Source of the DNA: Acanthamoeba lenticulata
Taxonomy: Eukaryota > Discosea > Longamoebia > Acanthamoebidae
Length of the DNA stretch: 23,362 nt
Assembly (NCBI GenBank): GCA_002179805.1
Contig: NAVB01001667.1
Coordinates: forward strand, 1 to 23,362
Direction of reading: 5' to 3'
The translations under genes and the position numbers were made by a program. The notes below the pieces were generated by a model, which did no database searches, was not told the DNA's origin, and saw nothing but the letters and a program-made list of their open reading frames with translations. Shown here piece by piece: positions 10,434 to 21,719 of the stretch; positions within the stretch are counted from its first letter, which is position 1; each line of letters opens with the position of its first letter.

Positions 10434-13235
10434 TCACGGGCGAGGAAGAGGGGCGGCCTCACGCTGGAGCCAAGCGAGGGCGAGCGAGTCGGCCTGCAGC
10501 AAGGGTCCAACCTTCTCCAAGCACTCACGGTTATACTGGTCAACCCAGTTCATCTCCCTGTGCGACCGGCACCCGCCAGATCGAGATGGTCCACGTCAAC
10601 AAACACTCGAGTGCAGCACGCGAGAGGGTCGTGGTTCCACTTACGTGTTGGTCATGATGGTGGTATCGATAAGCTTGGTCTGGATGGGCACCCATGTAAC
10701 GTGCTCGAAGCCGTAGTACTCAGTGTCCCCGAACTGATGCGGAGTGTCAGCCTTGCGCACGAAGAGCACGTTCTCGATGCGGATGCCAAACGCGCCGTCC
10801 TCATAGTATCCAGGTTCTACCAAAGGAGTATCGTTAAGAGCTCAAAAGCGTTCTCTCATGGTCAAGAGAAAGGGAGAGAGAGAGAGAGAGAAAGGGGTGC
10901 GCCACCGTTGGTCACTGTCATGCCGGGCATGAGAGGTGTTCGGGTGGCCGTCTCACGCATGCCGATGCCCTGCAGTCACACGTGTAAATGTTGCTGCTGA
11001 AACTGAGAGCGAACAAGGCCTGTGCGTGCCTGAGGCCCTTCGTGGACGTTCAAGAAGGCCCCCACTCCGTGGCCAGTGCCATGGCGGTAGTCCAGGCCAT
11101 CAGCCCACAGAGGCAACCGGGCGAGTATATCAAGCTTGTGGCCTAATGCACCATCCAAGGCATGAGAAGTTGAATAATGCCTTACAAAGAACAACAAAGT
11201 GACCACAGGACGCACCAGTAGTTCCTCTGGGGAAGATAGCTACGTCCAGCGCGATGTGACCCTGCAATACGCGCGTGAAGCACCTCTTCTCATGCGCCGT
11301 TGGGGTACCAAAGTGCAGCGTGCGCGTGACGTCGGTGGTGCCATCCCTGAAATTGAAGGCTGCGTTTGTTTCCCAACTGCGAACAGCGGTTCTCGTTGAA
11401 CAGCTTACCTGTACTGGCCGCCAGAGTCACACAAGTAGATTTGGTCGCTAGTCACTTTGGCAGCAGTCTCGGGCTGAGGCGCGTAGTGGATAATAGCAGC
11501 ATTAGGGCCGACCGAAGAGATTGTTTCAAACGAGAGCGAGACGAAATCCGATTGCTGCCTATAGTTTGCAGCTGGTAGTTACGTCTTGCTGCTCAAGCGC
11601 ACAACAATAAGAGGAACAGACATACGCTCGAAAGTTGTTCAATTTCTCTGCGGCTGTGTACTCGGTATACTGAGTATCGCCGCGCTTCAGAGCATCCTCG
11701 AGCCACGCGAAGTACGAGATCTGGGCATGCCATGAACGACATTAATTGCGCCGACCTGGAAACGTAAGAAGAGGAGTAGTACCAGGGCCGCTGCATCGCG
11801 CAGGTGACTTTGACGAATGCCTTCGAGCTCTACTTCGTTCTTGAGTGATTTCAGGAGGCTGATGGGAGAGAAGTCCTCGATAGTGGTCTCAGCACTCAAA
11901 CAGTCAGCGAGGGCCTGGTTGGTCTTCATCGGGTCCACCCACACCCTCTAGAGCCAGAACGCATGTATGATCGCCTTTATAAGGGATAGCTTCGTTAAAA
12001 GCACGAATATGAGCAAGAAGTGATACCTTGTTCTGCTCCTTAAGAGCAGCCAGGTCAGCAAAAATTTGGGCATAAGGCAGCACAGTTATACCAGCAAGGT
12101 GTTGCTTGATAGTTTCATCAATTTTAGCTGAGTCCACATACAGCCGAGCATCGGACGCTGTCGCAAACATGCAAATGCTTATTGGTACGACGCGAACATA
12201 GGAGAGAGGAAAAAAAAAAAAAAGAGAGAAGAGAGTGTTGAACTGAGAGACTTACATGTCACAAGGGCGTACGATGTCAACACAGGGTTGTAGTCGATGT
12301 CACTTCCGCGAATGTTGTACAGCCCTGTTTAAGGATAAATTCGTCATCGCCAGCACAAGGAAGCGAGAGGGAGAAGGACTTACATGCTACTTCGTCCAGG
12401 GCAGCCACCACGAGGGCTTCGGCACCGTGGTGCTGTAGTGCCTTGCGGACCTTGGCCACTTTGTCAGGGCTCTCCTCGCCCGAGTAGCGCAATTGATGCG
12501 CCATGGCCTTGGCTTTGGAGGGCGCTGGTCTGTCCTTACCCCAAACCTTACAAAGAACAATGACGTAAGTAGGCCTCTCCGGCAGACTGCGCTACGACTC
12601 AGGCGTACTTCATCGACCAAGTTGGGTGTCACAGAGACGAGACGACTGCCGGCAGCCTCTAGTACTTGCCGAAAAGCGCGTGCTCTAGCGATAGAGAAGA
12701 CCGTAGGGTCTATGCCAACAGCAGAACCCTTGGGCAGGACCTAAGAAGCGTTCAATGAGCGGGATGTCAAGCGGTGCCAATATTGGCACAACGAAGTCGT
12801 GAAGCGAACCGTTGTCAGCCACTCCTCAACCGAAGGCGTCTCAGGAAGCCGGTCTTTCATGAGAGTCCAATTCGAGTCAAGCTGCTTTCCTGCCTGTGCA
12901 TAGAAATGGTGAGGTACAGGAACAAAAGGTGTTGATCAACCGGCAGTAGCAGTACCTGAAGAAAGTAGCGGCCGTCGGTCCAGAGAGCAGCCTTATCCAG
13001 GGTTACCGCACCCGTGCCCGCACTGCCAGTGAAGTGAGAGATGAACGCAAGTCTCTCGTCGCAGTCTCCAATATACTCGCTCTGTGTTGTTGAGTTCGTG
13101 AGGCAAGACAGAGTCAAGGAGATCAAAAGAAATAGTCACCATGTGCGCATCGTCGTGCGATATGATATACGCCTGTAGCCCCTGCTTTGTCAAAAGCTCG
13201 CGCAACTGCTCCAACTTGTGCGTTGTATCTGCCAT
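10434..13235 (-). CDS. Xaa-Pro aminopeptidase P (peptidase family M24)
   Basis: Fifteen exons on the minus strand join in frame to 604 aa: 13235-13140, 13081-12956, 12893-12810, 12740-12609, 12546-12384, 12324-12256, 12157-12027, 11947-11783, 11720-11626, 11558-11409, 11346-11216, 11142-11030, 10969-10906, 10816-10645 and 10557-10434. The length and three-part fold match cytosolic aminopeptidase P, which removes the N-terminal residue before proline using a two-metal centre. The five metal ligands are visible: Asp398 (YLCDSGGQY), Asp409 (TTDVTRT), His472 (GTGHGVG), Glu507 (NEPGYY) and Glu521 (GIRIEN). The N-terminal domain shows WTDGRYFLQ, and the middle domain shows [10 protein letters not shown]. 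No targeting signal is visible, so it is likely cytosolic. Thirteen introns are GT-AG; the one at 11029-10970 appears to be GC-AG. The gene is divergent from the CM1 gene. Confidence 0.95.
10871..10893. repeat. AG/GA microsatellite in an aminopeptidase intron
   Basis: A short run of alternating G and A lies in the intron between the exons at 10906-10969 and 10645-10816. On the coding (minus) strand it reads as a CT-rich tract. It may simply serve as a pyrimidine tract. Confidence 0.7.
12210..12223. repeat. A14 homopolymer (T14 on the coding strand) in an aminopeptidase intron
   Basis: Fourteen consecutive A residues occur in the intron between the aminopeptidase exons 12157-12027 and 12324-12256. 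On the transcribed sense this is a run of U flanked by a CT-rich sequence. Such runs are prone to length variation. Confidence 0.75.
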
Positions 13236-13408
13236 CTTGGTTGTTTAGCTCTCTGCCGATGATCTGCAGACGAAGGGAAAAAGAAAGAAAAATGTGGTCT
13301 GATAAAAGGTGGCTTGCCGCAACCACCGGTTCCAGTTTTCCCGCCTTTTTGAAAGGAACGAAAAGCACACACCGCGTTTGGGCGCCAGCAACATTCAAGC
13401 AACAAAGC
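13236..13408. promoter_or_regulatory. Shared divergent promoter region
   Basis: Only 173 bases lie between the start codons of the aminopeptidase gene (minus) and the CM1 gene (plus). Both promoters and both 5' UTRs must fit here or overlap the genes. I see no clear TATA box. The CM1 frame is open upstream of its ATG, so its start could in principle lie further 5'. Confidence 0.55.
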
Positions 13409-16400
13409 ATGTTTGCGTCGGGCCGTCAGGACACGCCCCACCCAAACTTACGTTCTGCAGCATTCAACAATGCCTATACACCAGCCACGCTAGCATCGAT
13501 AAAAGAATATGAATCGGTACCAGATAACGAAGAACCCGCACAGTTTTCTTTGTGCTGATAGAGGGCGTAATGTGGGTGATCTTCACAGACCATCAAGGAC
13601 CTCCAGAACGAAAACTGGCAGCTGAAGCTCCGAATCTTCTATCTCACCCAATCCGTGGAGAAATTCAAGCCTGAAGACGGCTTCAACATTCAAGAGGTAC
13701 ACAACCCTTGTCGTATGGCCCTAAACAAGAAGAACTCTTGTTGTCATGCTGAGTTTTTTTGCGCTTTGCAGAACATCGATCAAAAAGTGATGATCGAGAA
13801 GCTTCAGCGAGATCTTGAGGAAAAGGATGGGCTATTGCTTGAAGCTCGCGCAACCATACAGCGCTATGTAGAGGTATCACGACCACATGCTTGCTTTGTG
13901 CTATGTGCTCCTCTGACAATCAGAGGGCGTATTTCTTTCCTAAGATGGAGGCCAGCAGCCTTGAAAAGTCGTTCTCGGACCTCAATGATAGCGACGCAAC
14001 GGAAGTACACCACAGCGACAAGGAACGACCTGATCCTGAGCAGCTGCATAAGCTTCAGGAAGAGAATAACAGCTTGAAGTGAGTACCGCCAGTTTGGAAT
14101 CCGTTCTCTGCCTCGACTCACCCTCGGCGTCAGGGAGCTGCTTCGCGAGCAGGCCGGCGACGTGGAAGAGTTGATGGCACGCCTCGAGAGCAGCGAGCTG
14201 CGCGCCAAGGAGATGCAACACTTAGCCCGATCGGTCCGTGGTGCCGTAGTGGCCCACATGAGCTTTGCTTACTGAATTGTTTGGTCCACTCGGCAGAGTG
14301 AGGAAACTGTGGCCGAGTTGAAGGAGCAACTGGACCATCAGAAGCGCGAACCGGACACGCCTCGCAAGCAGAAGCTTAAGCAGGAAGTGGCCACGCTGGA
14401 GACCCAGCTGCGGCAGTACGACGAAGAGGTCAAGCAGCGCAACGCCTTCTCCGACGCCATTGTACCTACATTTCCTCTGCCTTCTTGGTACATCGTCCTC
14501 ACATTTATCTGTGCACAGGACAAGCAGATGCTTGTGGAGTACGAGGACACCATCAAGTTCTACGAGCAAAAGATGAAGGGCCTCGAGGTATATTAACGCC
14601 TTGGGTCCCAAGCCGCTTGAAGTACTACTTGAAAAGGCTAATTTACTGTCCTCATAGGCCGACAACGCACACTTGCTATCTATTGTGCAGCAAAGGGACG
14701 TTGAACTTGCACCACTGAAGGAGGAGCGCCACAAGTTGCAGGTTCGACGCGCTAGGAGCCCTTGAGGCTCAGTGCACTTGGAGTTCCTTACGCTAAGTCC
14801 ATCCTTCAATAGGAACAAGCTCAACAAATGCAGGAGCAATTGAACACGCTACGCATTCAAGTGCAAGAATCCGCACGCGAATTAGAGCAAGAGCGCAGCC
14901 GCACGAAAGAAGAACACAGCTTGCTCAAGGAGCAGTTGGAAGCGAACATGAAAATCATGGAAGACTACCTCAAGACTATGGACCAGATGGTGCGTAGCGA
15001 CCAAATGATTGAAGTCTCTTTTTCCCTGATCTGCTCCTCACACATTTTGCAGGGCATTAAGTACAAGTCCCTGCAGACGTCCAACAAGAAGCTGCTCGAA
15101 GCGGACAAGGCCTTGCGCGAGGAGAACGATACTCTTCGAGAGCAATTGGTCTCCATCACTACACGGCAACAACGCGCAGGCGCGACCACCGCGTCGCCCC
15201 TCACGCCCAGCCCCGCCGACTGCCTGCCGCCGCCGCCCTCCCACACGCTGCCGTCTCCCATTGGCGTTCCGCGAGTATCGCCCATCCTGCCCACCTCTAC
15301 TGTGGTGGTGGCTCCGAGCGATGACCGCACAAGCTTGCGGGGTACCAACGGTGATAGAGCCCCTGCGGCAAAGAGGACTCATGGGAAAGAGAAGGATGAA
15401 CGGCGCAGAGGCGGCGAAGACACCGAAGGCCGGTCCGGTAAAGGCGGAAGCGCACACGAGGGCAGGTCATCAGACCGACGCCACTCACGACGAGGACGCG
15501 ATTGCGAAGAGGAGCAGGACTACACGGGCAGTGACGAGGGGCAAGAGAACGTGCGACCTTTGCGAAGGCGAGAGGTGAAATCAACGTCCCGAAGCGAGAG
15601 CCATCATCGACACCGCCGACGACGTGGTCATGAGCACGACGACATACTCGACGATGAAGTACGCTCTCGAGAGCGAAGGGGCACGGGCCGGAACGTGAAG
15701 ACACACAAAGAAGGAGATGCGAGAAAAAGAGAGGAAAAGACGATGAAGACAAAGACCAAGGAGGAAATCCGCGACAGCGCGGGGCTTCATGCGATTGACG
15801 AGGACAACGAGGCAGAGGACGATGTCCTCGCTGAGCTCGCGCACCAGATCCGACAGCGTGATGATTTCCTGGGCTTCATCGCACTTGCCCTCAAGGAGCT
15901 ACACAAGACCTGCGCACAGGGTTCTCCTTGCGAGGATTCTGGACGAGGCAGCGATGGTGGCCTTAAATTCGACCGCCAGGACGACCTCTCGGTGGTTGCG
16001 TCGCCCTACGCCTTCTCGTCCTTAGAGTCTCGTCGGTCGTCATCCCTGGCGCTCAGAATGGAGCTGCCACCGTCGCCACGGGATTTAGAGCGTCTCTCAG
16101 TGGCACTGCTGGAGCAAAAGCTGGTCATGGAGGAAGCGTTCCTCCTGCTCTCCTCGCTTGTGAAGAAGAAGGACGAGATGCACCGCACCGAGCGCGAGCG
16201 GCTCGCGCAGGCCGTAAGCAAGTACAAGTATGAGGCTAACTCGCTCCGGATGCAGTTCAAGCACTTCAGGGCCTTCCAAGAGGCCCACGGCCGTGGACCC
16301 ACGCGTGGACACCCCAAGTTGGTGATTCCCAGTCTCCACGCTGGTGATGAGAGCGATGACGAGTTTGACGACGGTGGCGACTGCTCTGCCGCGGAGGGTG

Positions 16401-16907
16401 GCGAACTGGCGAGCATGTGGAGCACACGCGAAGAGGACGACGTCACCGCCATGTTCAGCCGCCTTAAGTCTCGGCTGCGTAGGGAGCGCGACCAGGACTC
16501 GCTCTACCAATATGCCGCCAATCTGGGCACGTCCACTTCTTCTGGTGACGACGACCGCAGCAATCAGGAGCTCTTGTGGGCACTCAAGGAAGTGCAGGTG
16601 CATTATCCCACGTCCTCCTCCTGTCTGATCAAGGAATGCTCTTTCTAGACGAAGCTAACAACATGAGGTGCAGGCCAAGGTCGAGCGGCTACAGGAAAGC
16701 AACAGGCTCCTCGTGATGGAGCTCGAAGAAAAAAGGAGCCTCATCGAGAAGATCAACTCCCTGTACAAGAACATCCCACAATTGCTGCAGGTACGGTCTT
16801 CTTGTCCTTTGTCAAAGTGAAGCTAGATGGGGTCTGATCGAGTGGTGGTGCACTTGGTTGTGCAGTCGCCGACGTTCGCCCGAAGTGACTACGCATTCCT
16901 CCCGTGA
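13409..16907 (+). CDS. Centrosomin-type (CM1/Cnn_1N) coiled-coil protein
   Basis: Twelve exons join in frame to 916 aa: 13409-13516, 13589-13696, 13772-13873, 13945-14078, 14134-14233, 14297-14461, 14519-14587, 14658-14741, 14813-14989, 15053-16597, 16674-16790 and 16866-16907. Across the first splice the protein reads SIKEYESTIKDLQNENWQLK, then LRIFYLTQSVEKFK. This matches the CM1 motif of centrosomin, CDK5RAP2 and fungal Mto1/Pcp1, which recruits and activates gamma-tubulin complexes. Residues 70-400 are heptad-rich coiled coil. Then comes a Pro/Ser-rich stretch, a long Arg/Glu/Asp/His-rich disordered region (about 430-600), and more coiled coil to the C-terminus. It is probably a scaffold at the microtubule-organising centre. 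The last exon is only 42 bases. The ATG at 13409 sits 26 codons before the CM1 segment. Confidence 0.85.
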
Positions 16908-17027
16908 CGGGCCGCAGCTGTGGCGTATTTTTTAAAAAAAATGAAACATTTTTCCTTTCGCATTTCACTTCACGGCAAACAAAAAAGCGACTATCGATTT
17001 GTGGATCTTGTGGCCAGCCGAGCCATC

Positions 17028-20000
17028 ATGTTTCTTGGAGAGGCAAGAAGGGCCAAGTTGAGACGAGGTCATGGTGATGATCCAAGGCGTCAGAACAAAT
17101 CCAAGTCAAAGTCGCACACGCCCAAAACACCACGAGGAGGCAGCGACATATCAGTAGCCTCAAGTACTGATACTGACTATTCGCCCAACACATCTCCTCA
17201 TGGCAGCGCCATAGTAGGCTACTCTTATTCCGCCAACTTTGTACCTGTGGAAGAGGAGCAATCCTTCGATCAGTCCGCCTACCCACCAGCAAGAGAGCCT
17301 TCTCTGGCTAAGTCTGGCACTTCCGTAATGCGCCCACCAATCTATCTTGACTACAACGCCACCACACCGATCAGCCGTGAGGTTGCCGATGTCATGCGGC
17401 CCTTCTTGGACCAGTACTTTGGCAACCCTTCCAGGTACGCGCTCCTCAACCCATACCCCATGACTTCGTTCGCACCTCCTTACGTTGGTTGCAACGTTGC
17501 GTCACAGCGGTCATGCCTTTGGCGTGTTGCCTAAGAAAGCGGTCGAAATGGCTCGCCTGCAGGTTTTTTCCTCTCCCTGCTCTCGCAAGACTCTGGGCTG
17601 CTCCTTTCTCTGATCGCTGACAAACAGGTGGCCGAAGCGCTTGGGTGCGGTGTTGATGAGATCATATTTACTTCAGGCGGCACTGAGTCCAACAACTTTG
17701 CCATCAAGGTCAGCAACACGCTCGCATACTTACGCGCCTCGAGGTTGTTGACACCGCTTGCTTTATGCAGGGCTATGCACTACAAAATAAACACAGAGGG
17801 CGACACATTATCACTTCCTCAGTAGAGCATCCTGCGGTCGAGGAAGTCGTCAAGTGCGTACACTAGCACCCCTGCCTTTACCCAGCGCCACTGATACCAA
17901 CCCTGCTTTTTTGTGTTTGGCGGTGCCAGGTATCTCGAACAGGAGGAGGACTTCATTGTGACACGTTTGGCTGTTGATGAAGAGGGTCTCATCTCTCTTC
18001 AGGAGCTCGAGGTGCGGCACAAGCGCTGCCGTGTTTTCGTCGTGGCGCTGGTGAAGCTGAAACTGACCTTGGGGACTGAAAAAACTACAGGATGCCATCA
18101 GAGCCGACACGATTTTGGTTACGATTATGCACGCCAACAACGAGGTGGGCACGATCATGCCCGTCAAGGAGATTGTGGATGTTGTGCGCTTAAAGGCCGG
18201 CCTCAGTACGACCCGCACACAACGAATCGCTCTAATGACCATGCGGTGATGCTTACTCTCTCGCTGCTTGGGGCACTCCGTAGGAATTGCTGTTCACACA
18301 GACGCAGCCCAAAGTGTCGGCAAAGTGAGTGTGCGGGTCAACGAGCTTGGCGTCGACATGCTTTCCGTGTGTGCCCATAAGCTCTACGCACCTAAAGGTT
18401 CGACTCGAGTCGGCTCAGCTACTCGGCTTCAAGTAAGGGTTTTGCCCAGCATGAACTGACAGAAACGCTGTGGTGCTGTTATTGGCAGGTGTGGGCGCTC
18501 TGTATGTGCGGCGTGGGGTGGAGCTTAAACAGCTAATGCACGGCGGTGCTCACGAAGCCGGTCGGCGACCGGGCACGGAGGTGAGTTCCCTCCATTGGCT
18601 GGCTGTTTGTTTGTGGATATCTATGGCACTCCACGCTAACAACCTTGCGTTTGTATAGAACACGATCCTCGTACCTGGGTTGGGCATGGCCTGCACGATT
18701 GCCGTGCGAGATCTCAACCGCAATTACCATCACATGAAGGAACTGCGCGACCGCCTCCAGGCCAACCTGACTGAAGCGTGCAAGGCTTTGGGTACGTGTG
18801 AATTCTGTCGTCTTGCTGGATCTGATCTGACTCTAGGCCCAACCGGACTTCCACCAGGTCTGGAGACGCGAGTTCATGGACCCAGCGACGATTCCAAGCG
18901 TCTGCCCAACACGCTCAGTATTGGCTTCAAGGTAATTCACTCGAACCCACGTCCTCCTGTGAGATCTCCATTGACCTTAAAGGGAACGTGGTCGTGACTA
19001 TCGTGGCTATGCAGGGCATCGAAGCTAATGCGCTTCTATCCGAAATTCACAACCAAGTGGCGGCATCAGCAGGTACGCCACGCCATATCGCCAATCAGCG
19101 GCTGCCACGTCGTAACTCACGCTGGCGCGTATTCATTTCATACAACCACCAGGCGCGGCATGCCACAGCGAAAGCGTCACGGTGTCGCCGGTGCTCACGG
19201 CTATGCGCGTACCCATTGAGTAATTGCCTTCTCCCCTCCCACGTTTCTCGTCTCCTGTCGATGAGTGACGCTGACTCTCAGAGACTCTTTTCTTTTGCAG
19301 CTTCGCGATGGGCACTGTTCGCTTCAGCACAGGACGAGAGACCACGACTGAGGAGATCGAGGAAGCCTCCAGCGTCATCCTTCATTCCCTCTACCGGCTA
19401 CGGCCCACGAGTATGCGCTCTAACCCCCATTCTCTCCTTCCTCTTGTCGTTGCTGACGGCGGGTCCCGTGTTATCTCTCGCAGCGGATGGCACGCGAGAG
19501 ACCGACGCTGATGCCAATGTCGACATCGACAAAGTCCGTCTCACCGAATTCACATCTGGACTGGTGCGCCAAGCACAAGGCTTCTTTCCCTGCTTTGCGT
19601 GCCTCATCTTACCTTCGTCTCTGTGTGCTGTCATCCATTCGCTACTTCTTCTTCTTCTTCTTCTTCAGGGTTGCGGATGTAAACTATCACCAACTCGGCT
19701 CGCCGACATCCTGCGATCGCTTCCGCTGTCGCAGGATAAGAATGTGCTCGTGGGCACCGACACTTCAGATGACGCCGCCGTTTACCAGCTCTCCCCCGTA
19801 AGTTTCCTTCCTCGCCCTTCTTCCAACGCTCTTTTTTCCCGGAAGTAACTCCTGGGGCGCAGGATATGGCCGTCGTGAGCACGCTGGACTTCTTCCCGCC
19901 CGTTGTGGATGACCCCTACACCTACGGCCAGATCGCCGCCGCCAACGCCCTCTCCGACGTACGCCCTGCACTTGCCCCTCGGAACCGCCTCTCTTCACTG

Positions 20001-21588
20001 ACGTGATTATAATAATGGACTATTATTATTCTTATTTGGGGGGGGGGATTACCAGGTGTACGCCATGGGCGGGACTCCCCTGTTTGCGCTCAACATTGTG
20101 GGCTTCCCATCCACCCGCTTGCCCATGTCCGTCCTGCAGCGCATACTGCAGGGGTGCGACCATCCCGCCCACTCACGCTGCTTCACCATCCCGCGATCGA
20201 CTGCGGCTGCTGTTGCTGTTGAGCCTAATGACGTGTGGCCGTGCCTGTTGTTGCAGAGCGCAAGCCAAGGCCGAAGAGGCTGGTGTGCGGATCGTAGGTG
20301 GCCATTCGATCGAGGACCACGAGCCCAAGTTTGGCATGGCTGTCACGGGCATCGTTCACCCCGACAAGGTATGGAGTTTATTTATTTATTTCCAACAATC
20401 TTTGTTTCGGATCTGCTCACGCTGGAAGGGGACAGGTGCTACGTAATGTGGGAGCGCTGCCGGGTGATGATCTCCTGCTGACGAAGGCCATCGGCACGGG
20501 TATCATCACCACCGCCCTCAAGCGTGGCCTGGTCGACCACAAGGTGCCTTGCCCCAAGCCCATATGCCGCTTCAGCCTACTGAATCGCCCCTGCCTGCGC
20601 GCGTCGCGGCATCTCACCGGCCGGTGGTGCACTTCACAGGAGATCGAAATGTCGGCCATCCGTTCGATGTCGACCCTCAACAACAAGGCCGTGACGGCCA
20701 TCCGCGAAGTTGGATCCGTCCACGCTCTCACCGACATCACTGGTCTCTTCCCCCCTCCCTCTCCCCAGATTTTTTGGTGCAGTTTTTATTATGACGCGCG
20801 TTTGCTGACATATGTTGTGCGGCGCACGACGTCAGGCTTTGGGCTTCTGGGCCACCTGCGGGAGATGGCCGAGGGCAGCGAGGTGGACGTCGAGGTACGT
20901 GAACCTCTTGAGTGGTAACTCGAACTCGAGAGAGCTCACGTGTGGAGGCGGGACGGACAGGTTTGGCTGGACCGTGTGCCCATCCTGCGGGGTGCATTTG
21001 AGTTTGCGGCTGCTGGCGTGGTGCCGGGAGGTGCGTACCCCTTCATCCTGGCTACAACGGGTTTTTGATGTCTGAGCCACTTCATGGGGGAGGGGGAGGG
21101 GGCGTGAGCAGGCACCAAAGCCAATCTGGAGTACGTATCCTCGGTGGTCGAGTGGGCCGATGGTATCGGAACGGTCGGCAAGCACCTCCTCGTACGAGAT
21201 GTCTTCTTGCTTTCTAGAGCGCACAGAAGCACACCACGCTCACTCCACCGTGTTCTTCATTTGTTTGTCGCTCCGGTGGCGTGCTACTGGCGGTCCGGGC
21301 ACGCAACCAGTGCGATGCCCAAACGTCAGGCGGACTGCTGATCGCTGTTGCTCCCGACGCCACGGCGGACCTCATCCACAGACTCGCGTAAGGCCGCCTT
21401 TACCTCCCCCCCCCCATTCTCTTCTCTAGCACTTGGGCGGTGGAGTAACATGCATGGGTGATTCGTCCTTCTTCGCTCGCAGGGCGTTGGGCGTCGAGTG
21501 CGCGGGCTACATTGGGCGCTGCACCGAGAGAGGCACAGGGCGGATCGTTGTGCTCAAGACCACCCTCCAACACCCACTGGCTCCATGA
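17028..21588 (+). CDS. Selenocysteine lyase-like domain fused to selenophosphate synthetase (SelD)
   Basis: Twenty-five exons, all with GT-AG introns, join in one frame to 869 aa (first exon 17028-17434, last 21483-21588). Residues 1-100 are basic, Ser/Thr-rich and probably disordered. Residues 101-500 form a fold-type I PLP enzyme: [33 protein letters not shown] lysine Lys307 in [16 protein letters not shown], and catalytic Cys442 in GAACHS. The short GAACHS loop and following SPVL resemble selenocysteine lyase more than NFS1/IscS. After a linker of about 20 residues comes SelD (about 515-869): LGCGCKLSP with catalytic Cys526 and Lys529, [47 protein letters not shown] and AQTSGGLL. Known chemistry: the lyase releases selenide from selenocysteine, and SelD uses ATP to make selenophosphate. 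Coupling in one chain is inference. An in-frame ATG at 16941 would add 29 residues. Confidence 0.93.
19645..19665 (+). repeat. CTT trinucleotide repeat at a splice acceptor
   Basis: Seven perfect CTT units run directly into the CAG acceptor at 19666-19668. They form the pyrimidine tract of the intron that precedes the exon starting with the SelD catalytic motif GCGCK. Length variation here could affect splicing of the SelD half. Confidence 0.8.
20038..20047 (+). repeat. G10 homopolymer in a SelD-region intron
   Basis: Ten consecutive G residues occur in the intron 19959-20055, a few bases before the acceptor ACCAG. The position is unusual, since a pyrimidine tract would normally be expected here. 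It could also be a sequencing-length artefact. Confidence 0.7.
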
Positions 21589-21660
21589 CCGACAGCCTGT
21601 CGTTTCCCTCCTATCTTTTGCACCACCATTGAAGCTGCAGACACCTCCAACACCAACAAC

Positions 21661-21692
21661 AATAAAAAAAAATAAAAAATAAAAAAATAAAC
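21661..21692 (+). terminator. A-rich polyadenylation region of the lyase-SelD gene
   Basis: AATAAA at 21661 is followed by further overlapping AATAAA-type hexamers in an A-rich tract, about 70 bases after the stop codon at 21586-21588. It ends just before the convergent mitochondrial-type gene. No obvious SECIS-like structure is visible in this short 3' UTR. Confidence 0.65.
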
Positions 21693-21719
21693 GCAAAGGC
21701 GATCACCGAAGCTTGTTGT

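Noticed and set aside
10064..10657. 197-aa plus-strand open frame
   Set aside because: It overlaps the last exon of the aminopeptidase on the other strand and looks like low-complexity translation of GC-rich DNA.
17028..19500. PLP domain as mitochondrial NFS1/IscS
   Set aside because: The active-site loop GAACHS followed closely by SPVL fits selenocysteine lyase better than the SGSACTS loop of NFS1, and the SelD fusion supports a selenium role. A cysteine desulfurase activity cannot be excluded.
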